Shown: one piece after another, positions 56,603 to 64,000 of the stretch
How positions within the stretch are numbered: the first letter of the stretch is position 1
Layout: the number at the start of each line of letters is the position of its first letter
NCBI GenBank assembly: GCA_034044135.1
Contig: CP139021.1
Span: 4,665,635-4,729,634, forward strand
From: Flammeovirgaceae bacterium SG7u.111
GTDB taxonomy: Bacteria; Bacteroidota; Bacteroidia; Cytophagales; Flammeovirgaceae
Reading direction: 5' to 3'
DNA length: 64,000 nt
The notes under the pieces: generated by a model
What the model was told of the DNA's origin: nothing
What the model saw: the letters and a program-made list of their open reading frames with translations, nothing else
Databases searched by the model: none
Program-made: the position numbers and the translations under genes

Positions 56603-56886
56603 ATGGCAAAGCGAAAAAGTTACACTACCAAATTCAAGAAGCAGGTAGCCATTGAGGCAGTCAAGGAACACCTGACAATTCCCCAGATTGCACAGAAGTT
56701 CAAGGTGCCCCCTCCCAGATAAAGAAATGGAAGGAGATTCTGCTTGAGCAGAGCGATGTGCTATTTGAGCATGGAAACAGTAGGCACAAAGTTTCAAAGG
56801 AAAACGAGAAAGCCCAAGACGATTTGCTGCGGATTATCGGCAAGCTACAGGTAGAGAATGAGTTTCTAAAAAAAACGCTCGACTGA
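56603..56886 (+). pseudogene. IS3-family OrfA, frameshifted, copy 2
   Basis: Identical to copy 1, including the one-base loss in GGTGCCCCCTCCC that stops the frame at KFKVPPPR. The normal C-terminus (SQIKKWKEILLEQSDVLFEH onward) is in the -1 frame and ends TGA at 56884-56886. Confidence 0.75.
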
Positions 56887-57725
56887 TGTGCCAAGAGGCA
56901 AAATTGCGGGGTATCAGCCGTTCGGAGAATTTGAGTCTGGTCAGGCAGTGCCAGCTGCTCGGGATAAATAGGGGGAGGCTTTATTACCAGCCTGTCCCAG
57001 AAAGCGGCATGAATCTTAGGATCATGCGCCTGATGGGTGAGCACTATCTGGTCCGCCCAGACAAAGGGCCACGCAGGATGCGCACTTGGCTGAAGAGGGT
57101 ACATGGCATCAATGCCAACCTCAAGAAAGTCAGCCGCTTATACTACGAGGTCATGGGACTCAGCTCAATACTTTCCGGGTCCCATACTTCAAAGCCGGCA
57201 CCGGGGAACAAGGTTTGTCCCTACCTGCTTAGAGGCATGGAGATAGAAAGGACCAATCAAGCCTGGCAGACGGACATCACATACATCGGGCTGTCAGGGG
57301 GGTATCTATATCTGGCCGCATGGATTGATGTGGCTACCCGTTTCGTACTGGACTGGTCGCTGAGCAATACAATGACGGCTGGATGGTGTGCGGAAGTATT
57401 TGAAAGGGCATGCAGTAGCTGGGGAAAGCCTGAGATTGTCAATACCGACCAAGGAAGCCAATATACTTCGGACGTATTCGCCTCAGCGGTCCTTGAGGTG
57501 GGCAAGACCAAGTTGAGTATGGACGGAAAAGGCAGGGCTACCGATAATGCCTTCATAGAAAGGCTATGGAGGATTGTGAAATATGAGTATGTATTCCTGC
57601 ATGATTTTGCGAATGGGACTCAACTGGCTGAAGGTCTCAAGAATTATTTCTATTATTACAATCATGAAAGGGAGCATCCATCTATTGAACCGCCAATACC
57701 TTCCATGAATTATTTAATCAATTAA
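56886..57725 (+). CDS. IS3-family transposase OrfB, copy 2
   Basis: 279 residues, identical to the OrfB at 51266-52105. DDE residues are present (QTDITYI, NTDQGSQY, FIERLW). The start ATG overlaps the orfA stop by one base. It would supply OrfB but no OrfAB fusion. Confidence 0.92.
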   Translation: MCQEAKLRGISRSENLSLVRQCQLLGINRGRLYYQPVPESGMNLRIMRLMGEHYLVRPDKGPRRMRTWLKRVHGINANLKKVSRLYYEVMGLSSILSGSHTSKPAPGNKVCPYLLRGMEIERTNQAWQTDITYIGLSGGYLYLAAWIDVATRFVLDWSLSNTMTAGWCAEVFERACSSWGKPEIVNTDQGSQYTSDVFASAVLEVGKTKLSMDGKGRATDNAFIERLWRIVKYEYVFLHDFANGTQLAEGLKNYFYYYNHEREHPSIEPPIPSMNYLIN

Positions 57726-57745
57726 GACCTTATTAAAAAACCGAT

Positions 57746-57898
57746 CCTGTCTAATGCCCCTGTAAAAATCCACGTCCTATGGACGTGGTCAGAGACCGTT
57801 CCACGGGTTTTACCCTAGTAGAAATATCGACCCATGTTTACTTTTATGAAGTTGTCCCCACAACAAAAAAAGTAAAACAAATGAGTCGATTCTTAAAA
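57746..57898. other. Unassigned remnant between IS copy 2 and the IS982 element
   Basis: 153 bases. A stem CCACGTCC / GGACGTGG (57771-57789) and a possible start MSRFLKLT at 57881 that is cut by the IS982 end suggest debris of another element. No family can be named. Confidence 0.35.
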
Positions 57899-58003
57899 TT
57901 AACGTGAGTTTTTTTTTGCTAACCTACTGAAATATAAGTTCTTATATAGGAAAAATGAGATTTTAAATTGATATTAGGTTTTCCAAGACAAAACATCAAC
58001 TAA

Positions 58004-58867
58004 GAGCATGTTTAAAAATTTAATTCATGTTTTCTTTTGAGCCTGTTGAGTATTATTTGGCAGTTTTGCCATAGCACCCAAGCTTCTTGGCTTTTTGTGG
58101 TCTTTTCATAGTCCTTGGACAGCCTCCTGAAGAAATTGAGCGTCCCGAAAGTCCTTTCCGTGACCCACCTCCACTTGATGGGCACGAAGCCCTTGGCGGT
58201 CGGTGGGCAAGAGGAAATCTCGACCCCCACACCCCTGATATTTTCCTCCACCCAGCCCATGAAGCCTTCTTTGTAGGCATGGTCGGCCAGTATCTTCTTA
58301 ATCCTATCCAGGTAGCCCAGCAAGGGGTCGGCCACCCGTTGCCCTGCCGCCCCATCAGGCTCGTTGGCCGGGCCGGCGAGCACGCCCCATACCAACCCCA
58401 ACGTGTCGGTGACCACGTGCCTTTTCCTGCCGTCCACCTTCTTGTTACCGTCTATGCCGGTGTCCTGGCCTATGAAAGGCGCACGCCTTACCGACTGGCT
58501 GTCAATGGATAGCATACTGGGGGTCTCCTTTTTGTTTTCCCCCACTCTCCATTTCTTGTTCAACTGGGCGTTGATACGCTCCAAGGTGTTGTCCTGTTTC
58601 CATCTGCGGAAATAATAATAGACACTCTGCCATGGGGGGTATCCACCGGAGAGGTTCCGCCATTGCATCCCCGTGCGCAAGATATAAAATATGCCATCCA
58701 CCACGTCGCGCAAATCATATTTACGCTTTCTTTGCACAGGTAGGCATTCTTTGATATATTCCCATTGCTGGGCAGTCAATCGGCTTTGGTCGGTTTCCAT
58801 AAACTTTGTTGTTTGGTCACTACAAAGTTTTGGGCTGCCCAGCTTTTTTCAAAATTTAAACATGCTC
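58004..58867 (-). mobile_element. IS5-family element, complete
   Basis: 864 bases flanked by TAA on both sides (58001-58003 and 58868-58870) as target duplication. Terminal repeats: GAGCATGTTTAAA at the left and TTTAAACATGCTC at the right. One transposase gene inside. It looks intact and is the youngest layer here. Confidence 0.92.
58012..58800 (-). CDS. IS5-family transposase
   Basis: 262 residues. N-terminal DUF4096-type domain (LRDVVDGIFYILRTGMQWRN), DDE core with Asp in MLSIDSQSVRRAP, Asp in ILADHAYKEGF and Glu in WVTERTFGTLNFF. The start at 58800 follows the right-end repeat by about 65 bases. Full length and intact. Confidence 0.92.
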   Translation of the reverse strand: METDQSRLTAQQWEYIKECLPVQRKRKYDLRDVVDGIFYILRTGMQWRNLSGGYPPWQSVYYYFRRWKQDNTLERINAQLNKKWRVGENKKETPSMLSIDSQSVRRAPFIGQDTGIDGNKKVDGRKRHVVTDTLGLVWGVLAGPANEPDGAAGQRVADPLLGYLDRIKKILADHAYKEGFMGWVEENIRGVGVEISSCPPTAKGFVPIKWRWVTERTFGTLNFFRRLSKDYEKTTKSQEAWVLWQNCQIILNRLKRKHELNF

Positions 58868-58882
58868 TAAAATCTCATTCCA

Positions 58883-59719
58883 ATGGCACAATTTAATGAA
58901 AATATCTTGATAAAGATCTTCATCGATATCGATGATTTCTGTAAATGTCACGAAGCATGGCTCGAAGCACACCCTGGCAGGCCCTATGGGGAATGGAGAT
59001 CCAACCTTAGCAGGAGCGAGGCGATGACTATCTTGGTATGCTATCAATTATCGGGCTATAAGAACTTTGCCTATTACTATGAGAAGATGGTGCTCCCCGA
59101 GCTTTCAGGTTATTTCCCAGGCTTGGTGGGGTACAAGAGCTTTCTGTCGCTCATACCTTCCTGTCTCGACCAATTGTACATGTATGCCACTTGGCAGGCC
59201 GCCCAATCTGCCAGGACGGGCATCTACTATGTGGACAGCAAGAAACTGCCCGTATGCGACAATAGGCGCATCCACAGCAACAAGGTCTTTGCAGGGGTGG
59301 CAGGACGGGGGAAATCATCCACGGGCTGGTTCTACGGGCTCAAGCTCCACTTGGTGGTCAACAATATGGGCGAGGCCGTCTCTTTCCTGTTCACGCCCGC
59401 CAATGTGGGGGACAACAACCATAAGGTGCTCGGCCACCTGTTGGACAGGCTCAAGGGGGCATGTTATGGCGACAGGGGATACCTGTCCAGCCTCTTTGAA
59501 GAGTTCTATTGCAAAGGGCTCAAGCTTGTCACGAAGATCCGCAAGAACATGAAGAACGCCTTGGTGCCCTTACATGAAAGATATAGGCTCATGAAGAGGG
59601 CGATGATCGAATCGGTCAATGATATCTTGATGACCGTATGCGACATAGACCATACCAGGCACAGAAGCCCTGTCAATGCAATCGCGCACATGACATGCGC
59701 GCTCATCGCCTACAATTAA
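58883..59719 (+). CDS. IS982-family transposase
   Basis: 278 residues, full length. DDE residues in IYYVDSKKLPVCDN, ACYGDRGYLSSLFEE and MIESVNDILMTVCDIDHTRH, the typical IS982 ending. The nested IS5 element separates this gene from its own left end, so expression may be altered. Confidence 0.9.
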   Translation: MAQFNENILIKIFIDIDDFCKCHEAWLEAHPGRPYGEWRSNLSRSEAMTILVCYQLSGYKNFAYYYEKMVLPELSGYFPGLVGYKSFLSLIPSCLDQLYMYATWQAAQSARTGIYYVDSKKLPVCDNRRIHSNKVFAGVAGRGKSSTGWFYGLKLHLVVNNMGEAVSFLFTPANVGDNNHKVLGHLLDRLKGACYGDRGYLSSLFEEFYCKGLKLVTKIRKNMKNALVPLHERYRLMKRAMIESVNDILMTVCDIDHTRHRSPVNAIAHMTCALIAYN

Positions 59720-59785
59720 CCAAAGGTCTCATTCCCTAATCTTTTAAATTAGTCCTCGATTTTCAAAAACCTCACGTTACAAAAC

Positions 59786-60630
59786 TAATTCAAAAAAGTA
59801 TTTGACCGAGAGCAAAACACCTCATTCGGCTTTTTATCACCTATAGAGCTGTTGCCTCCTCTGTCAGTTGTAAAGCTCCATATACCGCTTTATTCCTCCA
59901 TACAAATCCTTGCCATTCTCATACGAATAGAGGTAGATATCCTCGTACTTGAGGCTTCGCCAGAAACGCTCGATAAAGATATTATCGGTTGCCCTGCCAA
60001 TACCGTCCATACTTACCCTTGTGCCATTTTTCTCGACAGTTCCAACAAAATCATCACTGGTAAACTGAGAGCCTTGGTCTGTATTGAGTATTTCAGGTGT
60101 CCCATGTTTCTCAATTGCGTTTTTTAGTGTTCGCACGCACCAGTCCGTGTCCATGGTGTTGGACAATGACCAGCCGACAATAAAACGGCTATGGAGATCT
60201 ATCATGGCCATCAGATACATAAAGCCACCCTTGATGGGTATGTTGCCCAAACTTGGTTCGGGCGATGGACCTTCAGCCCTCGGGGCAGGTAGGGGTACTT
60301 TTTATGCCCTTTGTTCCCTTTTGAGGTAGGGGGCCTGGCGCAATGGCCTGGATACACATAAGCTTGTAGAGGCGCTCGACACGCTTATGGTTGACCCTTA
60401 TCCCCTTGTCTTCCCTGAGCCATGTGGTCATGGAGGCTGTCCCCCTAAACGGATGCTTGGTGTATTCTTTATCAATCATATCCATCAGTTTTAGGTTTAA
60501 GGCATTTTCTGGCTTTGGCTTATAACTCAACCCAGACCTGGCGATTGAAAGCAAAGAGCATTGGCGGCTTATACTGAGCTTTGCATGTGCCTTATCAACT
60601 ATTGCCCGCCTTTCTTTAGTTGTGCACTGG
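59786..60630 (-). pseudogene. IS3-family OrfB fragment with frameshifts
   Basis: Pieces read ERRAIVDKAHAKLSISRQCS, then LSIARSGLSYKPKPENAL, then after a shift near 60260 FMYLMAMIDLHSRFIVGWSL and NTDQGSQFTSDDF with Glu in NIFIERFWRS. Another shift after MELYN leads to DRGGNSSIGDKKPNEVF and the end. At least two frameshifts; not functional. Confidence 0.8.
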
Positions 60631-60689
60631 AATGTCTACATTTATTGGTACGGAAATAAGAGGTCGCAATCACGTATATTGCGATAATT

Positions 60690-60989
60690 ATGAAACAGTA
60701 CGAAAAGGAATTTAAAACAATGATAGTGGGCCTGCTCGAATCCGGACAACCAGCCAGGCAAGTGGCGGAAGACTACGGTTTGAGTGCGAGCATGATAAGG
60801 AGATGGCGAAGGGAGTCGAGGGGCGGAAAGGAAGCCTTCACCGGAAAGGGGGTGGCCTCCCTGACACCCGAGCAAAAGAAGATACAACAATTGGAAAAAG
60901 AACTTCGGGAGTCCAGGATGGAGGCCGAGATATTAAAAAAAGCCATCGGCATCTTCTCCCAAAAAGACGGGACAAATACCGGTTCATAG
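60690..60989 (+). CDS. IS3-family transposase OrfA (nested element)
   Basis: 99 residues. HTH (GQPARQVAEDYGLSASMIRR) and leucine zipper (KKIQQLEKELRESRMEAEIL). The A-run at 60935-60941 (TTA AAA AAA GCC) is a likely -1 slippery site producing OrfAB. Confidence 0.85.
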   Translation: MKQYEKEFKTMIVGLLESGQPARQVAEDYGLSASMIRRWRRESRGGKEAFTGKGVASLTPEQKKIQQLEKELRESRMEAEILKKAIGIFSQKDGTNTGS

Positions 60990-61780
60990 AGATGAACCGT
61001 CACCGGTATCCTGTTGGGAAAATGTTGGGTTGTCTAGGGGTGAGCAAAAACGGGTACTATACCTGGGAACGGAGGAAGGACAAAAAGAAGACCTCCCGAA
61101 AAGAGGAACTGAAAAGGAAGGGCATTCTCGTGTCCAGGTCCTATGTGGCCAGATTGATGAAGGAGGAGGGGCTGAGGAGCTGTGTGCGCAAGAAATACAT
61201 TGCCACGACCGGCTCGGGGCACGGCCACCCGGTTGCCGAGAACACCCTGAAAAGGAATTTCAAGGTAGAAGAAACGGGTAAAGTGTGGGTGCCAGATATC
61301 ACATATATAAGGGTAAATGACGGCTGGTGCTACCTGACCAGTATGCTCGACCTTGCCGACAGGAAAGTGGTAGGCTGGTCGCTTTCAAGCGATATGACGG
61401 CCGAGAACACGGTGATAGCGGCTTGGGTGAATGCGAGGAAAAACAGGCAGATAAAAGACGGGTTCGTCCTCCATTCGGACAGAGGTGTGCAATACGCCTG
61501 CAACAAGACAACAAGTGTTTTTTCTTTCAACAGAAAAATGAAACAGAGCATGTCAAGGAAAGGAGACTGTTGGGACAACGCCGTGGCCGAGAGTTTTTTC
61601 AAGAGCATCAAGTACGAGTGGCTCAACAGGTTCGAGTTCACTTCCTACGACGAGGTTTACAGGCAGGTGGCATGGTATATCAACTGGTACAACACCAAAA
61701 GGCTCCACGCTAGCCTTGGCTACAAAACACCTAAAGAAAAAGAAGCGGAACTTAATTTTATTCAATCAATGGCGGCCTAA
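60941..61780 (+). CDS. IS3-family transposase OrfB (nested element), internal deletion
   Basis: The -1 frame after the slip reads SHRHLLPKRRDKYRFIEMNR then VGKMLGCLGVSKNGYYTWER. The usual HTH_21 stretch with the YGSPRI motif is missing: SRKE runs straight into ELKRKGILVSRSYVARLMKE, a loss of roughly 30 residues that keeps the frame. The rve core is complete (WVPDITYI, LHSDRGVQYA, NAVAESFFKS). Probably inactive. Confidence 0.8.
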   Translation, partial: SHRHLLPKRRDKYRFIEMNRHRYPVGKMLGCLGVSKNGYYTWERRKDKKKTSRKEELKRKGILVSRSYVARLMKEEGLRSCVRKKYIATTGSGHGHPVAENTLKRNFKVEETGKVWVPDITYIRVNDGWCYLTSMLDLADRKVVGWSLSSDMTAENTVIAAWVNARKNRQIKDGFVLHSDRGVQYACNKTTSVFSFNRKMKQSMSRKGDCWDNAVAESFFKSIKYEWLNRFEFTSYDEVYRQVAWYINWYNTKRLHASLGYKTPKEKEAELNFIQSMAA

Positions 61781-61815
61781 TCTTTTTGTACCAAATTTTG
61801 TTGCAATACCAAACC

Positions 61816-62078
61816 TCATGATAAGGCTTTCTTTAAAAAATCGATCTCGACCTTTTGCTGGCCAATGATCTCATAAAGCTTTTCTTCCTCGACTGATTTC
61901 TTCGCTTCTTTTTTACCGGAACGAGCGTCAAAAGCTGCGGCAGCATTGGATAAAAACTCCTTCTTCCATTTACCGACCTGTGGGGGTGGAGTCCATATTT
62001 CTTTGCGATCTCATTGACGCTCTCAATTTCTTTAATAGCCTCTGTTTTAACCCCTGTAAAACATTCTTTGACCAACAT
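61816..62078 (-). pseudogene. IS3-family OrfA of the decayed element, one frameshift
   Basis: From ATG 62078 it reads VKTEAIKEIESVNEIAKKYG; after a one-base shift at CACCCCCACAGG it continues PQVGKWKKEFLSNAAAAFDA ... EIDFLKKALS and stops. OrfB begins in the overlapping ATGA. Confidence 0.75.
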
Positions 62079-62100
62079 ATTTTTAATATCGTAGATGACA

Positions 62101-62345
62101 CATTAATAATCAAAAATGTGGAGGACAGCTTGAGAGTTGGTCAAGATTTCATTGGATTAAAAGCGGTAATTGAATCAGATACTGTAAGGGGAATGCTTTA
62201 TATAGATTATCTAAAGGGCAAAAGCCAAAAAAGAAGAAAGAGAAAGAAGGCAAACCAACCTGATGTTGCAAAACCTTTTAAACCCGCAGCTTATTATAAG
62301 TTTTACATATCAGGAGATTCATGTAAACTTGGACTTGGATTTTAG
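62101..62345 (+). pseudogene. C-terminal fragment of an unknown gene cut by the IS3 end
   Basis: The open frame reads TLIIKNVEDSLRVGQDFIGL, then a very basic stretch GKSQKRRKRKKANQPDV and AAYYKFYISGDSCKLGLGF and a stop. No start is present because the IS3 end at about 62100 removes it. The family is not recognised. The 200 bases after it, up to 62545, hold no clear gene. Confidence 0.5.
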
Positions 62346-62545
62346 GTTTTGTTGGTTTCAAAAACACCTCTTTCATACCCCACTCTTCGCCTTTTACAAA
62401 GCCGAACCAATATCAGAGGAATTGAATTCTGTTTTTTCAAACTTAAGAAGAGCAACTTACCTATTCCTTTTACCACAATTTTCAAATAGCATTTTCTTTT
62501 TCCATATTTTTAGAGCAAATTTTTATCAATCTTAATTAAAACAGT

Positions 62546-63127
62546 ATGAAAACGGTTACGAGTAAACTCTTGATGATGCTAGCCTTTGTAGGGCTTTTAT
62601 GTTTTTCTGGCAGTATTCAGGCGCAGGACAAAATTCAGGCAAGCCAAAAAGCGAGTGTTTCGCAGTTTATTGGAAATGACACAGGGATCACTTTCACCTT
62701 CAGCAGGCCTGGGGTAAAAGGAAGGAAAATATGGGGAGAGCTGGTGCCTTACGGCATGGAGCCAGGTAACAAATACTCTGACAACAAGCCATTTCCATGG
62801 AGAGCAGGCGCTAATGAAAATACTACTATTGAAGTAAGTAAAGATGTGAAGATAGAAGGAAATACCTTGGCTGCGGGCAAATACAGTATCCATACTATTC
62901 CCGGTGAAAAAGAATGGGTAGTGATTTTCAACAAGGTAAGTGACCAATGGGGTAGCTATAAGTACGATGAAAAACAGGATGCCTTCCGCATCACGGTTGC
63001 TTCCAAAAAAGCTCCTATGGAAGAATGGCTCACCTATGGTTTTGGTGACATCACAGACAGCAGCGTTGTAGCTTATTTTCATTGGGAAAAGCTACAAGTA
63101 CCTTTCAAGATTGAGGTAGCTAAATAG
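62546..63127 (+). CDS. DUF2911 domain protein, secreted
   Basis: 193 residues. Signal peptide ends SIQAQ-DKI. The body matches DUF2911 (SQFIGNDTGITFTFSRPGVK, GRKIWGELVPYG, LAAGKYSIHTIPGEKEWVVI, FNKVSDQWGSYKYDEKQDAF), a common periplasmic family in Bacteroidota of unknown function. Standalone, closed by a strong terminator. Confidence 0.9.
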   Translation: MKTVTSKLLMMLAFVGLLCFSGSIQAQDKIQASQKASVSQFIGNDTGITFTFSRPGVKGRKIWGELVPYGMEPGNKYSDNKPFPWRAGANENTTIEVSKDVKIEGNTLAAGKYSIHTIPGEKEWVVIFNKVSDQWGSYKYDEKQDAFRITVASKKAPMEEWLTYGFGDITDSSVVAYFHWEKLQVPFKIEVAK

Positions 63128-63151
63128 TTGCCAGTTCAGAAAGGCTAAGCG

Positions 63152-63198
63152 AAAAAGGCAGCAACGGGTCCAAAGTTTAACCGAGTTGCTGCCTTTTT
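63152..63198 (+). terminator. Terminator between DUF2911 and GH5 genes
   Basis: A 14-bp stem AAAAAGGCAGCAAC / GTTGCTGCCTTTTT (63152-63165 and 63185-63198) with a T-run; the A-run on the other side lets it serve the convergent GH5 gene too. Confidence 0.9.
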
Positions 63199-63217
63199 CA
63201 ATGTAATTCACTACTCA

Positions 63218-64000
63218 TTACTTCGGGCAACTGGAGGACAAAGAAGTATATTTTTCCAAAATACCCATTTGAGGTTTATCAACACCCTTTTCGGGCTCTA
63301 CCGAAAGGTGGTACTCTCCCCACCAAGGACCTCCCGCCCAATACGTCCCATTGATGCAATTCGCTTTCAAATACCTCAAAAAGTTGTCAAGGGGAACCAG
63401 CCAACGCTTGTCCTTGGAAGGAACGCCATATTCTCCAATAAACCCTTTGAGCTTGTTGGTTTTGAGCCAGTTGACAAAGGGTTTTACCCTATCTACACCT
63501 ATGTTTGGATATGCATATTCCTCATCATAATTTTTAGCGTACATGCCACTGGCATTGTCGTCAAAATACACATGGGCTTCGAATACTAGATTGTTGGAAG
63601 GATCAGAAAGGTTTTTCAGGTTATCGCTGGCTTTCACCCAACGTTCGGCAGAACTCCAACTATCGCCAGCTACTACAATACGGGTCTTGGTATCATTCTT
63701 CCTTATACCACTGATGGCTTCTTGTGCCATAGAAAACCACGAGGTGCTCGATAGCAAATCGTGAGGTTCGTTCATGATCCCATATCCCCAAATAGTTGGC
63801 GTATTTTTAAATTCGGCCGATAATTTAGACCATACGTCTTTGAAATGAGCAATGCTCAGGTTTTTAGAACCGATGATCTCACTTTTTCCATTTAACTCAT
63901 ACCGGCAATAGTTGTGCAAATCGAGCAACACGACTATATTTCGCTCCTTTGCAGATTGTACAAAATCTTTTATCCTTTTTAACTCTACAGGGTCAAGGCT
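63218..64000 (-). CDS. GH5 endoglucanase-like enzyme, N-terminus outside window
   Basis: 261 residues visible; the frame is open to the window edge. GH5 motifs are VVLLDLHNYCRYEL, TIWGYGIMNEPHDL with the predicted acid/base Glu, VVAGDSWSSAERW, NLVFEAHVYFDD and KGFIGEYGVPSKDKRW with the predicted nucleophile Glu. It ends with SSSCPK and has no T9SS tail. Likely cuts beta-1,4-glucan or a related glycan. It belongs to a gene cluster beyond the window and faces the DUF2911 gene. Confidence 0.9.
   Translation of the reverse strand, partial: SLDPVELKRIKDFVQSAKERNIVVLLDLHNYCRYELNGKSEIIGSKNLSIAHFKDVWSKLSAEFKNTPTIWGYGIMNEPHDLLSSTSWFSMAQEAISGIRKNDTKTRIVVAGDSWSSAERWVKASDNLKNLSDPSNNLVFEAHVYFDDNASGMYAKNYDEEYAYPNIGVDRVKPFVNWLKTNKLKGFIGEYGVPSKDKRWLVPLDNFLRYLKANCINGTYWAGGPWWGEYHLSVEPEKGVDKPQMGILEKYTSLSSSCPK

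Larger units (their letters stand above)
56543..57745 (+). mobile_element. IS3-family insertion sequence, inverted copy 2, right end missing
   Basis: It begins with the same TGTAGTGTACCCC repeat as copy 1. All 1203 bases read here match copy 1 as far as compared, but past 57745 (...AAAAAACCGAT) the sequences part: copy 1 runs into its right-end repeat while copy 2 continues CCTGTCTAATGCCCC. So copy 2 lacks its right terminal repeat and cannot move alone. Confidence 0.88.
57899..59780 (+). mobile_element. IS982-family element interrupted by an IS5-family element
   Basis: Ends are TTAACGTGAGTTTTT (57899) and CTCACGTTA (59771-59779), inverted partners. Without the nested IS5 element and its 3-base duplication the unit is about 1.0 kb, normal for IS982. 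The nested element lies between the left end and the transposase start. Confidence 0.75.
60645..61794 (+). mobile_element. IS3-family element nested in the decayed one
   Basis: About 1150 bases. Ends: TTGGTACGGAAATAAGAGGT (60645) and, inward from 61794, TTGGTACAAAAAGATTAGGC, with good agreement. orfA and a -1 orfB lie inside. The insertion split the orfB of the older element. orfB has an in-frame internal deletion, so it is likely inactive. Confidence 0.75.
59786..62100 (-). mobile_element. Decayed IS3-family element interrupted by another IS3 element
   Basis: On the minus strand it begins near 62100 with TGTCATCTACGATATT. orfA lies at 61816-62078 and orfB starts at 61819, is cut at 61794 by the nested element, and resumes at about 60644 to 59786. 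The right terminal repeat is not seen and is probably lost at the IS982 junction. Confidence 0.7.

Overview
The window reads as a chromosome segment of a Bacteroidota bacterium, most likely a marine, polysaccharide-degrading member of the Cytophagales. The signs are two SusC/SusD-type loci, a hybrid two-component sensor with beta-propeller repeats, type IX secretion (T9SS) C-terminal sorting domains, a TPR-LuxR membrane regulator, a TonB-family energy transducer and lipoproteins with Bacteroidota-style lipoboxes. Base composition is moderate over most of the window and clearly AT-rich in one imported segment. The organism is inferred from gene content only.

Positions 1-12209 hold a galactan/agar locus: a partial GH2 beta-galactosidase-like gene, a divergent TPR-LuxR regulator, and an operon susC-susD-surface glycan-binding lipoprotein-GH86 agarase/porphyranase with a T9SS tail. 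Positions 12562-23514 are mostly core: a MacB/FtsX-type permease, tRNA-His, dihydroorotase (pyrC), a small KTSC-like gene, DNA ligase (ligA), an NfeD-like membrane protein, a secreted caspase-FGE fusion, a DUF2750-like gene and a broken gene with an EAD11-like domain. Positions 23782-40997 hold a second saccharide locus (GH2, a GH-A clan enzyme, GH53 galactanase, SusE-like lipoprotein, SusD, SusC) with its divergent hybrid sensor. Together the two loci would bind, import and cut beta-galactans.

Positions 40998-49174 hold an EamA transporter, a TonB-like protein, a three-gene surface module (T9SS-sorted protein, outer-membrane barrel, fibre-like protein) and a kdnA-kdnB pair predicted to make 8-amino-Kdo for the LPS core.

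Positions 49264-62345 are a genomic scrapyard of at least seven mobile elements or remnants. Two inverted, apparently identical IS3-family copies (51220-52448 and 56543-57745) bracket an AT-rich two-gene O-acetylation cassette: an MBOAT acyltransferase and an AlgX/AlgJ-like SGNH protein with an unusual N-terminal domain. Other debris is a GH8 pseudogene, an IS200-type fragment, a degenerate T9SS tail, an IS982 element interrupted by an IS5-family element, and a decayed IS3 element interrupted by another IS3 element. Both copies of the bracketing IS carry the same orfA frameshift.

The window closes with a DUF2911 protein and a partial GH5 endoglucanase-like gene. The most interesting candidates are the IS-bracketed acetylation cassette, the EAD11-like gene with an in-frame TAG, the secreted caspase-FGE protein and the surface fibre operon. 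None of these is proven to be a new system from sequence reading alone.
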